The notes below the pieces were generated by a model, which was not told the origin of the DNA, did not search any database, and saw only the letters and a list, made by a program, of their open reading frames with translations. The position numbers and the translations under genes were made by a program. Shown here piece by piece: positions 1-6,307 of a stretch of 64,000 nucleotides of DNA (position 1 is the stretch's first letter; the number at the start of each line of letters is the position of its first letter). Origin of the DNA: Streptococcus sanguinis (GTDB taxonomy: Bacteria > Bacillota > Bacilli > Lactobacillales > Streptococcaceae); the NCBI GenBank assembly GCA_013378335.1, contig CP040556.1:1612001-1676000 (forward strand), given 5' to 3'.

Positions 1-184
1 CTACGTCTGCACCTTGACCTACACCAAGACTCATAACACCCATAATTGATTTCAGATTTACTGATTTACCTTTGTATTCAAGCGTGATATCTGAAGCGAA
101 TTTGCTAGCAGTTTGAACCAACAAAGTTGCTGGACGTGCGTGAATACCTGTTTCTGCTACAATGTGGAAATCTTTAGAAGCCAT
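1..184 (-). CDS. ptsH: HPr phosphocarrier protein of the PTS, partial (5' end only)
   Basis: The complement encodes the first 61 residues of HPr and runs off the left edge of the window. His15, the residue phosphorylated by enzyme I, sits in GIHARPA. Ser46, the HPr kinase target, sits in LKSIMGV at the standard spacing. HPr is the cytosolic phosphocarrier between enzyme I and sugar-specific EIIA proteins, and as HPr-Ser-P it is the CcpA co-repressor in streptococci, which fits the cre sites elsewhere in this window. The ATG at 184-182 follows an AAAGGAG ribosome binding site about 10 bases upstream. ptsI would be expected just beyond the edge. Confidence 0.97.
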   Translation of the reverse strand, partial: MASKDFHIVAETGIHARPATLLVQTASKFASDITLEYKGKSVNLKSIMGVMSLGVGQGADV

Positions 185-245
185 AGTTAGACTCTCCTTT
201 TAAATAATTCTTTTTGAGTTATTGTGATAACCCTTACAAGTTGAT

Positions 246-274
246 ATTATATCACCTTTTGAAATCTTTTTCAA
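246..274 (-). promoter_or_regulatory. ptsH promoter
   Basis: On the complement there is a -35 TTGAAA (269-274) and a -10 TATAAT (246-251) separated by 17 bases, about 60 bases upstream of the ptsH start. It is a strong vegetative promoter, as expected for a highly expressed carrier. Confidence 0.8.
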
Positions 275-640
275 GAATTTTATTGCCCGCTTACAAAATA
301 TTTCTTAGGAAATGAAAGCACTCCTTATTATATTGAAGGTGGAATTTCAAAGCTAAAGCCCCCATCTTTCAGCTTTTATTCAAAAATTTCTTCCAGCCAG
401 TTTTCAGTCATAAATTTCTTATTTTTATAGTAGTTAATTTCCATAAAACAAGAATATAAAATTCTCCCTCCACTCCTCCTAGTGATTCCCTAAATTCTGT
501 AACACAAGATATTGGATTTTCGTTTTTGGAGGAAAAGCTACCAGTCATTTGTCTAAAGTTTTAAGACTTGTTTAAGCATTGCCGCATCAGCATTTTGCTC
601 CCTTTCTGCAATTTTTCACTTCTTTTCATTCTTTATATAA
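275..640. other. AT-rich gene-free stretch between ptsH and nrdH
   Basis: Apart from the ptsH promoter at its left edge and the nrd control region at its right edge, this AT-rich stretch shows no convincing gene. The open frame on the plus strand at 568-753 has no ribosome binding site and runs through the NrdR-like boxes and the nrdH promoter, so I do not treat it as coding. Confidence 0.6.
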
Positions 641-698
641 ACACTATATATTGTATTGTAATCTATCCTATAACAAAATATCACACAATATTTAGTTC
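641..698 (+). promoter_or_regulatory. Two NrdR-box-like operators upstream of nrdH
   Basis: Two 16-base sites resemble the NrdR consensus acaCwAtATaTwGtgt. ACACTATATATTGTAT at 641-656 matches nearly everywhere and ACACAATATTTAGTTC at 683-698 matches at about 13 of 16 positions. They start 42 bases apart, close to four helical turns, and lie just upstream of the nrdH -35 box. NrdR is the ATP/dATP-sensing repressor of bacterial ribonucleotide reductase operons and typically binds paired boxes in phase. The assignment is by eye. Confidence 0.7.
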
Positions 699-705
699 AA
701 AACTA

Positions 706-734
706 TTGACATTCTATTTGCTTTTAGATATACT
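706..734 (+). promoter_or_regulatory. nrdH promoter
   Basis: TTGACA (706-711) and TATACT (729-734) are separated by exactly 17 bases. The start site would fall near 741, about 40 bases before the nrdH ATG. The ribosome binding site is AGAGGAATC. The promoter directly follows the second NrdR-like box. Confidence 0.85.
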
Positions 735-783
735 AGGTTCGTATTTATTTTAAAGAAAAAAAGAAAGTTTAGAGGAATCTTTA

Positions 784-1002
784 ATGGTAACTATTTACTC
801 AAAAAACAACTGCGTTCAGTGCAAAATGACCAAGCGCTTTTTAGATACTAATCATGTAGAATACCGCGAAATCAATTTGGACGAGCAGCCAGAATTTATT
901 GACCATGTCAAAGATCTTGGTTTCAATGCTGCTCCTGTGATTCAGACAGCAACTGAGGCATTTTCTGGTTTCCAACCTGGTAAATTGAAAAAACTGTCTT
1001 AA
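784..1002 (+). CDS. nrdH: Glutaredoxin-like protein NrdH
   Basis: This 72-residue thioredoxin-fold protein carries the redox motif CVQC at residues 11-14 and the NrdH-type tail FSGFQPGKL. NrdH is the dithiol electron donor that re-reduces the NrdE active-site disulfide in the class Ib ribonucleotide reductase. Length and motif are standard for the family. It is the first gene of the nrd operon, 160 bases ahead of nrdE, with a good ribosome binding site and a consensus promoter under NrdR-like boxes. Confidence 0.96.
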   Translation: MVTIYSKNNCVQCKMTKRFLDTNHVEYREINLDEQPEFIDHVKDLGFNAAPVIQTATEAFSGFQPGKLKKLS

Positions 1003-1075
1003 TGTAGTTTATTTTGAGGGCAGCGCGCCTTGATCGGGAGATAAACTAAAAGACATATTATCAGGGCAAACTGCA

Positions 1076-1095
1076 GCTCCTATGCTCATAGGAGC
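1076..1095 (+). terminator. Hairpin between nrdH and nrdE (partial terminator or processing site)
   Basis: GCTCCTATG (1076-1084) and CATAGGAGC (1087-1095) form a perfect inverted repeat followed by a T-rich CGTTTCTTTTG stretch. It sits in the 160-base nrdH-nrdE gap. No obvious separate promoter precedes nrdE, so this is more likely an attenuating terminator or RNA-processing hairpin that adjusts nrdH versus nrdE expression than a full stop. Confidence 0.6.
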
Positions 1096-1162
1096 CGTTT
1101 CTTTTGTAAGGTGGAACTTTTTCCGCTAGCTAATTATCTTATTTATATAGAAAAGGGAAAAC

Positions 1163-3322
1163 ATGGGACTCAAACATTTAGAGGATGTGACATACTTCCG
1201 ACTCAACAACGAAATCAACCGTCCGATTAACGGACAGATTATGCTCCATAAGGACAAAGAAGCTCTGGAGGCTTTCTTTAAGGAAAATGTTGAGCCGAAC
1301 ACCAAGCAATTTTCTTCTATTACAGAAAAGATTGAATATTTAATAGAAGAAAACTATTTGGAAAAGGAATTTATCCAGCTCTACTCTCCTGAATACATCG
1401 AGGAGCTGACTGCTTTTATTCATGCTCAAGATTTCAAGTTTAAATCTTTCATGGCTGCTTATAAGTTCTACAACCAGTATGCATTGAAGACCAATGATGG
1501 TGAATACTATCTGGAAAGCATGGAAGATAGGGTACTCTTCAACGCCCTCTACTTTGCCAACGGAGATGAAGCCATTGCCAAGGATATTGCTAATGAAATT
1601 ATCCACCAGCGCTACCAGCCAGCTACACCAAGCTTTCTTAACGCTGGTCGGGCTCGTCGGGGCGAATTGGTGTCCTGCTTCCTCATCCAAGTAACAGATG
1701 ATATGAACTCAATCGGCCGCTCCATCAACTCTGCCCTGCAATTGTCTCGTATCGGAGGCGGGGTCGGTATTTCCCTCAGCAATCTGCGGGAAGCTGGAGC
1801 ACCTATCAAGGGTTATGAAGGAGCTGCGTCTGGCGTTGTGCCTGTTATGAAACTCTTTGAGGACAGCTTCTCTTACTCTAACCAGCTGGGGCAACGTCAA
1901 GGGGCTGGGGTTGTCTACCTCAACGTCTTCCACCCAGATATCATCGCCTTCCTTTCTACTAAGAAAGAAAATGCTGACGAAAAAGTTCGGGTTAAAACCC
2001 TCTCACTTGGTGTTGTCATTCCGGATAAGTTCTACGAATTAGCGCGCAAAAATGAAGAAATGTACCTCTTCAGCCCATATTCTGTTGAACGCGAGTACGG
2101 AGTGCCATTTGCCTACCTTGACATCACTGAAAAATACGATGAGTTGGTCGCTAATCCAAATATCACTAAGACCAAGATTAAGGCTCGGGATTTGGAAACA
2201 GAAATTTCCAAACTCCAACAAGAATCCGGCTATCCTTATGTCGTAAACATTGATACCGCCAACCGTTCAAATCCAATCGATGGTAAAATCGTCATGAGTA
2301 ACCTTTGCTCTGAAATCCTGCAGGTGCAAGAGCCTAGCCTTTTGAATGATGCGCAAGAGTATCTCCACTTGGGAACAGATGTATCATGTAACTTAGGCTC
2401 TACTAACGTTGTCAACATGATGACTTCACCTGACTTTGGAAAATCCATCCGGACTATGACACGCGCCCTGACCTTTGTCACAGACAGCTCGCACATCACA
2501 GCTGTGCCTTCTATCGACAATGGTAACAGTCTGGCGCATACCTTTGGTCTGGGAGCTATGGGACTGCACAGCTACTTGGCTCAGCAGTTGATTGACTATG
2601 GATCAGCGGAGGCCGTAGAGTTCACCAGCATCTACTTTATGCTTATGAACTACTGGACCTTGGTCGAGTCTAACAATATCGCTCGCGAGCGTGGCGTGAC
2701 CTTCCATAACTTTGAAAAATCTGATTATGCTAATGGCACGTACTTTGACAAATACCTGACGGGTGAATTTGTACCTAAGTCTGACCGTGTCAAAGAACTC
2801 TTCGCAGGCATCTTTATCCCATCTGCAGAAGATTGGGCAGAGTTGCGCGACAAGGTCAAGGCTGATGGCCTCTACCACCAAAACCGCCTAGCCGTTGCGC
2901 CAAATGGCTCTATCAGCTACATCAATGACGTTTCTGCTTCAATCCATCCAATTACCCAGCGGATCGAAGAACGTCAAGAAAAGAAAATCGGTAAGATCTA
3001 CTATCCTGCTGCTGGTCTGTCAACTGAGACTATTCCTTACTACACCAGTGCCTATGACATGGACATGCGCAAGGTGATCGATGTCTATGCAGCCGCAACT
3101 GAGCACGTGGACCAAGGTCTTTCCCTGACTCTCTTTATGCGCAGCGATATTCCTAAAGGCCTCTACGAATGGAAAAAAGAAAGCAAGCAAACAACCCGCG
3201 ACCTTTCTATCCTGCGTAACTACGCCTTCAACAAGGGTATCAAGTCCATCTATTACGTCCGCACCTTCACTGATGATGGGGGCGAAGTAGGTGCCAACCA
3301 TTGTGAAAGCTGTGTCATCTAA
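1163..3322 (+). CDS. nrdE: Class Ib ribonucleoside-diphosphate reductase, alpha subunit NrdE
   Basis: This 719-residue catalytic subunit reduces ribonucleoside diphosphates to deoxy forms with the radical cofactor supplied by NrdF. Visible hallmarks are the redox cysteine in SCFLI, the radical cysteine in NLCSEI, the partner cysteine in SCNLGS, the NGSIS loop, and the C-terminal CESCVI pair that passes electrons from NrdH. The length is typical for class Ib. The start follows AAAAGGGAAAAC. Its TAA overlaps the ATG of the next small gene (TAATG at 3320-3324), so translation of the nrdK-like ORF is probably coupled to it. Confidence 0.98.
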   Translation: MGLKHLEDVTYFRLNNEINRPINGQIMLHKDKEALEAFFKENVEPNTKQFSSITEKIEYLIEENYLEKEFIQLYSPEYIEELTAFIHAQDFKFKSFMAAYKFYNQYALKTNDGEYYLESMEDRVLFNALYFANGDEAIAKDIANEIIHQRYQPATPSFLNAGRARRGELVSCFLIQVTDDMNSIGRSINSALQLSRIGGGVGISLSNLREAGAPIKGYEGAASGVVPVMKLFEDSFSYSNQLGQRQGAGVVYLNVFHPDIIAFLSTKKENADEKVRVKTLSLGVVIPDKFYELARKNEEMYLFSPYSVEREYGVPFAYLDITEKYDELVANPNITKTKIKARDLETEISKLQQESGYPYVVNIDTANRSNPIDGKIVMSNLCSEILQVQEPSLLNDAQEYLHLGTDVSCNLGSTNVVNMMTSPDFGKSIRTMTRALTFVTDSSHITAVPSIDNGNSLAHTFGLGAMGLHSYLAQQLIDYGSAEAVEFTSIYFMLMNYWTLVESNNIARERGVTFHNFEKSDYANGTYFDKYLTGEFVPKSDRVKELFAGIFIPSAEDWAELRDKVKADGLYHQNRLAVAPNGSISYINDVSASIHPITQRIEERQEKKIGKIYYPAAGLSTETIPYYTSAYDMDMRKVIDVYAAATEHVDQGLSLTLFMRSDIPKGLYEWKKESKQTTRDLSILRNYAFNKGIKSIYYVRTFTDDGGEVGANHCESCVI

Positions 3323-3639
3323 TGAATCCAATATCAATAATAATTATTTATACATTATTCATCATTCCTTATGCCTCTGTTTTCAAGGAATTTAGGAACA
3401 TACTTTCTGAAATAAAAGAAACGTGTATTTTTTTCATAAAACAATATAAAAACTCTAAAAAAATAGGTAAATTTTTATATTTTATTTTAATAGTTTTTAT
3501 CGTTATTTTACTACTAATTTTAGCTCCTATTTTTATCCTAACTTCGGTTTGTTCTCATACACTAAAAACTAACTTAAATAATATACACGCAAATATATAT
3601 AAATATTTTTTATGCCTTATATTTTTACGTCTTTTCTAG
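3322..3639 (+). CDS. nrdK: NrdK-like small membrane protein, upstream part of a frame-broken gene
   Basis: This 105-residue, very AT-rich and hydrophobic ORF starts inside the nrdE stop codon. Two strongly hydrophobic stretches (about residues 3-20 and 50-74) suggest membrane segments with a lysine-rich loop between them. I do not recognise a family. An extra gene named nrdK is reported between nrdE and nrdF in S. sanguinis (nrdHEKF), and the name here rests on that position only. Its 3' end overlaps the following ORF in the -1 frame at a T6 run. A -1 shift at 3606-3612, or one extra T, would fuse the two into a protein of about 257 residues. The base composition is unlike that of nrdE and nrdF. 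Confidence 0.6.
   Translation: MNPISIIIIYTLFIIPYASVFKEFRNILSEIKETCIFFIKQYKNSKKIGKFLYFILIVFIVILLLILAPIFILTSVCSHTLKTNLNNIHANIYKYFLCLIFLRLF
3606..3612 (+). other. Slippery heptamer T-TTT-TTA at the nrdK-like frame break
   Basis: Read in the upstream ORF frame, the bases are T TTT TTA, the classic X-XXY-YYZ arrangement for -1 ribosomal frameshifting. A -1 slip moves ribosomes from the TTA codon directly onto ATG at 3612, the first codon of the downstream ORF. No strong downstream stem or pseudoknot is obvious. The same run could equally be a site of a base-calling or replication indel, since seven Ts would restore one frame. Confidence 0.5.
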
Positions 3640-4094
3640 TTTCGAGAATAATTCATTATAAAAATTACGGACCTTCTTTGACAATAATTAAAGAATATTA
3701 TATCCAATTAAACAATCTATTTACTGAAAAATCACTTGTTATTTTCCTCATTTTAATTTTAATTTTGGAAGGGGTCCTTCACTTAGCTCCTAGATACTTC
3801 TTTTCAGAAGAAAATTATATTGAAAAAAATTTTTGGGATTTAATGAAACTTCTTTTCAATAGTAGCACACTAACATTATCCTTTCTTATCTTTTTAGGAG
3901 TATTCTTTATATTGACTGATAATGTTACCAGCACTCTAACTCCGCAATTGAAAATTAGCTTTTTTGATATATACTCTACACTATCATTGTATTACGCTAG
4001 TTGTATTTTACTAGTAAAAATTGTCCTCAATCTTAGTATAAAACCTTTTATAGAATCGAGAAATAAAAATGACGACTTACTACAAAGCCATTAA
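3612..4094 (+). CDS. nrdK: NrdK-like membrane protein, downstream part of a frame-broken gene
   Basis: This 160-residue ORF has three or four hydrophobic segments (about residues 41-57, 87-104 and 120-140). It is as AT-rich as the preceding ORF and unlike nrdE and nrdF. It has no good ribosome binding site of its own at ATG 3612, so it is probably reached by -1 frameshifting, by termination-reinitiation, or is the C-terminal part of a gene broken by a one-base deletion. Its last 26 bases overlap the start of nrdF, implying translational coupling to nrdF. The function is unknown. The location in the reductase operon suggests an accessory membrane role, but nothing in the sequence shows it. Confidence 0.55.
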   Translation: MPYIFTSFLVSRIIHYKNYGPSLTIIKEYYIQLNNLFTEKSLVIFLILILILEGVLHLAPRYFFSEENYIEKNFWDLMKLLFNSSTLTLSFLIFLGVFFILTDNVTSTLTPQLKISFFDIYSTLSLYYASCILLVKIVLNLSIKPFIESRNKNDDLLQSH

Positions 4095-5082
4095 CTGGAA
4101 TGCTATCGAAGATGTCATCGATAAGTCCACCTGGGAAAAACTGACTGAGCAATTCTGGCTGGATACGCGGATTCCCCTATCCAATGACCTGGATGACTGG
4201 AGAAAGCTATCCCACAAGGAAAAAGACCTGGTCGGCAAGGTCTTCGGTGGCCTGACCCTGCTAGATACCCTCCAGTCTGAGTCTGGTGTGGATGCCCTGC
4301 GCAAGGATGTCCGCACAGCTCACGAAGAAGCTGTCTTCAACAACATCCAATTTATGGAGTCCGTTCACGCCAAGTCTTACTCTTCTATCTTTTCTACACT
4401 CAACACCAAGTCAGAAATTGATGAAATCTTTGCCTGGACCAACACCAATCCATACCTGCAAAAGAAAGCTGAGATTATCAACGAAATTTACCTGAATGGT
4501 ACAGCTCTGGAAAAGAAAATAGCCAGCGTTTTCTTAGAAACCTTCCTCTTCTACTCTGGTTTCTTTACTCCGCTCTACTATCTTGGTAATAACAAACTGG
4601 CTAACGTCGCTGAGATTATCAAGCTCATCATCCGTGACGAGTCTGTCCACGGAACCTATATCGGCTATAAGTTCCAGCTAGCCTTTAACGAGCTGCCAGA
4701 AGACGAGCAAGAAAAACTCAAAGAATGGATGTACGACCTGCTCTACACCCTCTATGAAAATGAAGAAGGCTACACCGAAAGCCTCTATGACACAGTCGGC
4801 TGGACCGAAGAGGTCAAGACCTTCCTGCGCTACAATGCCAACAAGGCTCTGATGAATCTAGGGCAAGATCCGCTCTTCCCAGACTCAGCGGACGATGTCA
4901 ATCCTATCGTCATGAACGGTATCTCAACCGGTACTTCCAACCATGACTTCTTCTCCCAAGTGGGTAACGGCTACCTGCTGGCGAAGTTGAAGCCATGCAG
5001 GATGACGACTATAATTACGGTTTATAAGACAAAAAGAGTTTGGGACAAAAAGATTTCAATTTTTAAAAATCTTAATTATTAA
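4069..5082 (+). CDS. nrdF: Class Ib ribonucleotide reductase beta subunit NrdF with frameshifted C-terminus
   Basis: NrdF houses the metal-tyrosyl radical cofactor. Carboxylate and histidine ligands are seen in WLDTR, FMESVHAKS, ETFLFYSG and RDESVHG, with the radical tyrosine in AKSYSS. Up to YLL (about residue 304) the protein is normal. Then CTGCTGGCG at 4975-4983 lacks one G relative to the frame that encodes GEVEAMQDDDYNYGL followed by TAA at 5025-5027. Restoring that base gives a standard 319-residue NrdF. As written, the frame continues 33 residues into non-conserved sequence to 5082. The lost acidic tyrosine-bearing tail is the part of NrdF that docks on NrdE. This is either a sequencing or assembly error or a severe mutation. 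Confidence 0.93.
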   Translation: MTTYYKAINWNAIEDVIDKSTWEKLTEQFWLDTRIPLSNDLDDWRKLSHKEKDLVGKVFGGLTLLDTLQSESGVDALRKDVRTAHEEAVFNNIQFMESVHAKSYSSIFSTLNTKSEIDEIFAWTNTNPYLQKKAEIINEIYLNGTALEKKIASVFLETFLFYSGFFTPLYYLGNNKLANVAEIIKLIIRDESVHGTYIGYKFQLAFNELPEDEQEKLKEWMYDLLYTLYENEEGYTESLYDTVGWTEEVKTFLRYNANKALMNLGQDPLFPDSADDVNPIVMNGISTGTSNHDFFSQVGNGYLLAKLKPCRMTTIITVYKTKRVWDKKISIFKNLNY

Positions 5083-5108
5083 GCCCTTCAAATCTATAAT
5101 TAAATGCG

Positions 5109-5162
5109 AAAAGCGAACAAAGCAGAATTCTGATTACCAGAAAACTAGTTTTGTTCGCTTTT
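5109..5162 (+). terminator. Rho-independent terminator of the nrd operon
   Basis: AAAAGCGAACAAA (5109-5121) pairs perfectly with TTTGTTCGCTTTT (5150-5162), followed by further Ts. The A-rich left side means it may also act leftward. A second imperfect hairpin (GAGGTTGGAC with GTCCCAGCCTC, about 5169-5193) lies next to it on the side of the convergent gene at 5215. Confidence 0.85.
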
Positions 5163-5214
5163 TATATTTGAGGTTGGACTTTTGTCCCAGCCTCGTCTTT
5201 GATTGACTATTAAT

Positions 5215-5520
5215 CTATTGACTATCGTAGATATATTCTTCCAGATGTTCTGCGACTGTAATCTCAACTCCAACCTCAGATGTTAGATAAATCACGGTAC
5301 AGTCATGAGCTGGGACAATAGGAAATAAAAAGGGCTTCATATTTTGATAAATTCTATACATCCGCCTTTGACTCGTTGGATTTTCAAGATAAAGCTTGCT
5401 GTCACCACCAGAAAAGTCAGCCGGCAGAAGGGCATAGTAAGCCACCAAAGCTCCATTTTCATCCAATACTCTAATCTTATTTAAGTCCTCAGCTATTTTT
5501 TTCATCATTAAAGTGGCCAT
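5215..5520 (-). CDS. Hypothetical protein, 101 residues
   Basis: I do not recognise this protein. It is soluble-looking, with no signal peptide or membrane segment, mixed alpha/beta character, and an acidic C-terminus (EHLEEYIYDSQ). The ATG at 5520 follows GGGAGG at a good distance, which supports a real gene. It is transcribed toward the nrd operon and separated from it by back-to-back terminator hairpins. The lipoprotein gene lies 78 bases upstream on the same strand. Nothing indicates a function. Confidence 0.7.
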   Translation of the reverse strand: MATLMMKKIAEDLNKIRVLDENGALVAYYALLPADFSGGDSKLYLENPTSQRRMYRIYQNMKPFLFPIVPAHDCTVIYLTSEVGVEITVAEHLEEYIYDSQ

Positions 5521-5598
5521 TTTTTCCTCCCTTCATGTTTTTTTATCCAAATAAAGGTGGAGCTGGGAACACCATCCCTAACCCCACCTATGCAGTCA

Positions 5599-6213
5599 CT
5601 AATTAGATACGCGATAATACGGATGCTGGGAAGCAGTGATAGCATCTTGTCCAACTCGAATCTGTGCTTTAGGATTCTCGTTTCCAGTATCAGGCAAAAC
5701 AGCTCCTTCTGGAATTACTAAAAAGGTTGCGCTACTGCTACCAGCAGTATAAGCAAGAGTAGATACATAACTACCATCGCTTACTTGACCTTTTAGTAAA
5801 GTATAATCGCTGGATTCTTTTCCATTCAGAGTATGAGAAACAACCCCCTGATTATTCAATACTATCGCATCCCCCAAATCATTTTGCCAAGTACCAGCCA
5901 CCGTAGAAAAATCTCCTGCCGCCAAAGCATTGACATCGATACCTGCAGCTGGAGTGGCTGGAGCTTCTGTATCAGACTTTATCTCGTTTTTAGACTGAGC
6001 TTCAGAAGATGCCGATGCTACATCAGTTTCATCTTGTCTAGCTGATTGAGCAACCTTCACTTCAGATTTGACATCCGATTTAGAAGTTTGAACTGTTTGA
6101 CTAGTGCTGCTGCTTTGAGATGTTTGCTTGTCCTGCTGTTTACCGCAAGCACCAAGCAAGACAATGGAAGAAGTGAGCGCAGTCGCAAGAAGCATTAATT
6201 TTGCGTTTTTCAT
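5599..6213 (-). CDS. Ser/Gln/Thr-rich lipoprotein with a DUF6287-like C-terminal domain
   Basis: The 204-residue precursor has a lipoprotein signal with lipobox LLGAC (Cys23), a low-complexity Ser/Thr/Gln/Glu linker to about residue 95, and a folded C-terminal part beginning GIDVNALAAGDFSTVAGTW. That arrangement resembles streptococcal lipoproteins annotated with DUF6287, a recollection that I could not check. It would be anchored on the outer face of the membrane. The ATG has a good GAGG site. A promoter candidate on the complement has TTGATT, 17 bases, then TACAAT near 6240-6270. It lies downstream of the CHAP hydrolase gene on the same strand, but this promoter suggests independent transcription. 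Confidence 0.75.
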   Translation of the reverse strand: MKNAKLMLLATALTSSIVLLGACGKQQDKQTSQSSSTSQTVQTSKSDVKSEVKVAQSARQDETDVASASSEAQSKNEIKSDTEAPATPAAGIDVNALAAGDFSTVAGTWQNDLGDAIVLNNQGVVSHTLNGKESSDYTLLKGQVSDGSYVSTLAYTAGSSSATFLVIPEGAVLPDTGNENPKAQIRVGQDAITASQHPYYRVSN

Positions 6214-6307
6214 AAAAGAGGCCTCCTCATGAATTAATACCTTTTTGTAATCTTATTGTAACATTTTGAATTAATAAAATCAATAATCATATTGAAATAT
6301 TATAAAA

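Noticed and set aside
568..753. 61-codon hydrophobic frame between ptsH and nrdH
   Set aside because: No ribosome binding site, AT-rich noise, and it runs through the two NrdR-like boxes and the nrdH promoter.
4286..4495. 69-codon frame inside nrdF
   Set aside because: Shadow of nrdF in another frame.
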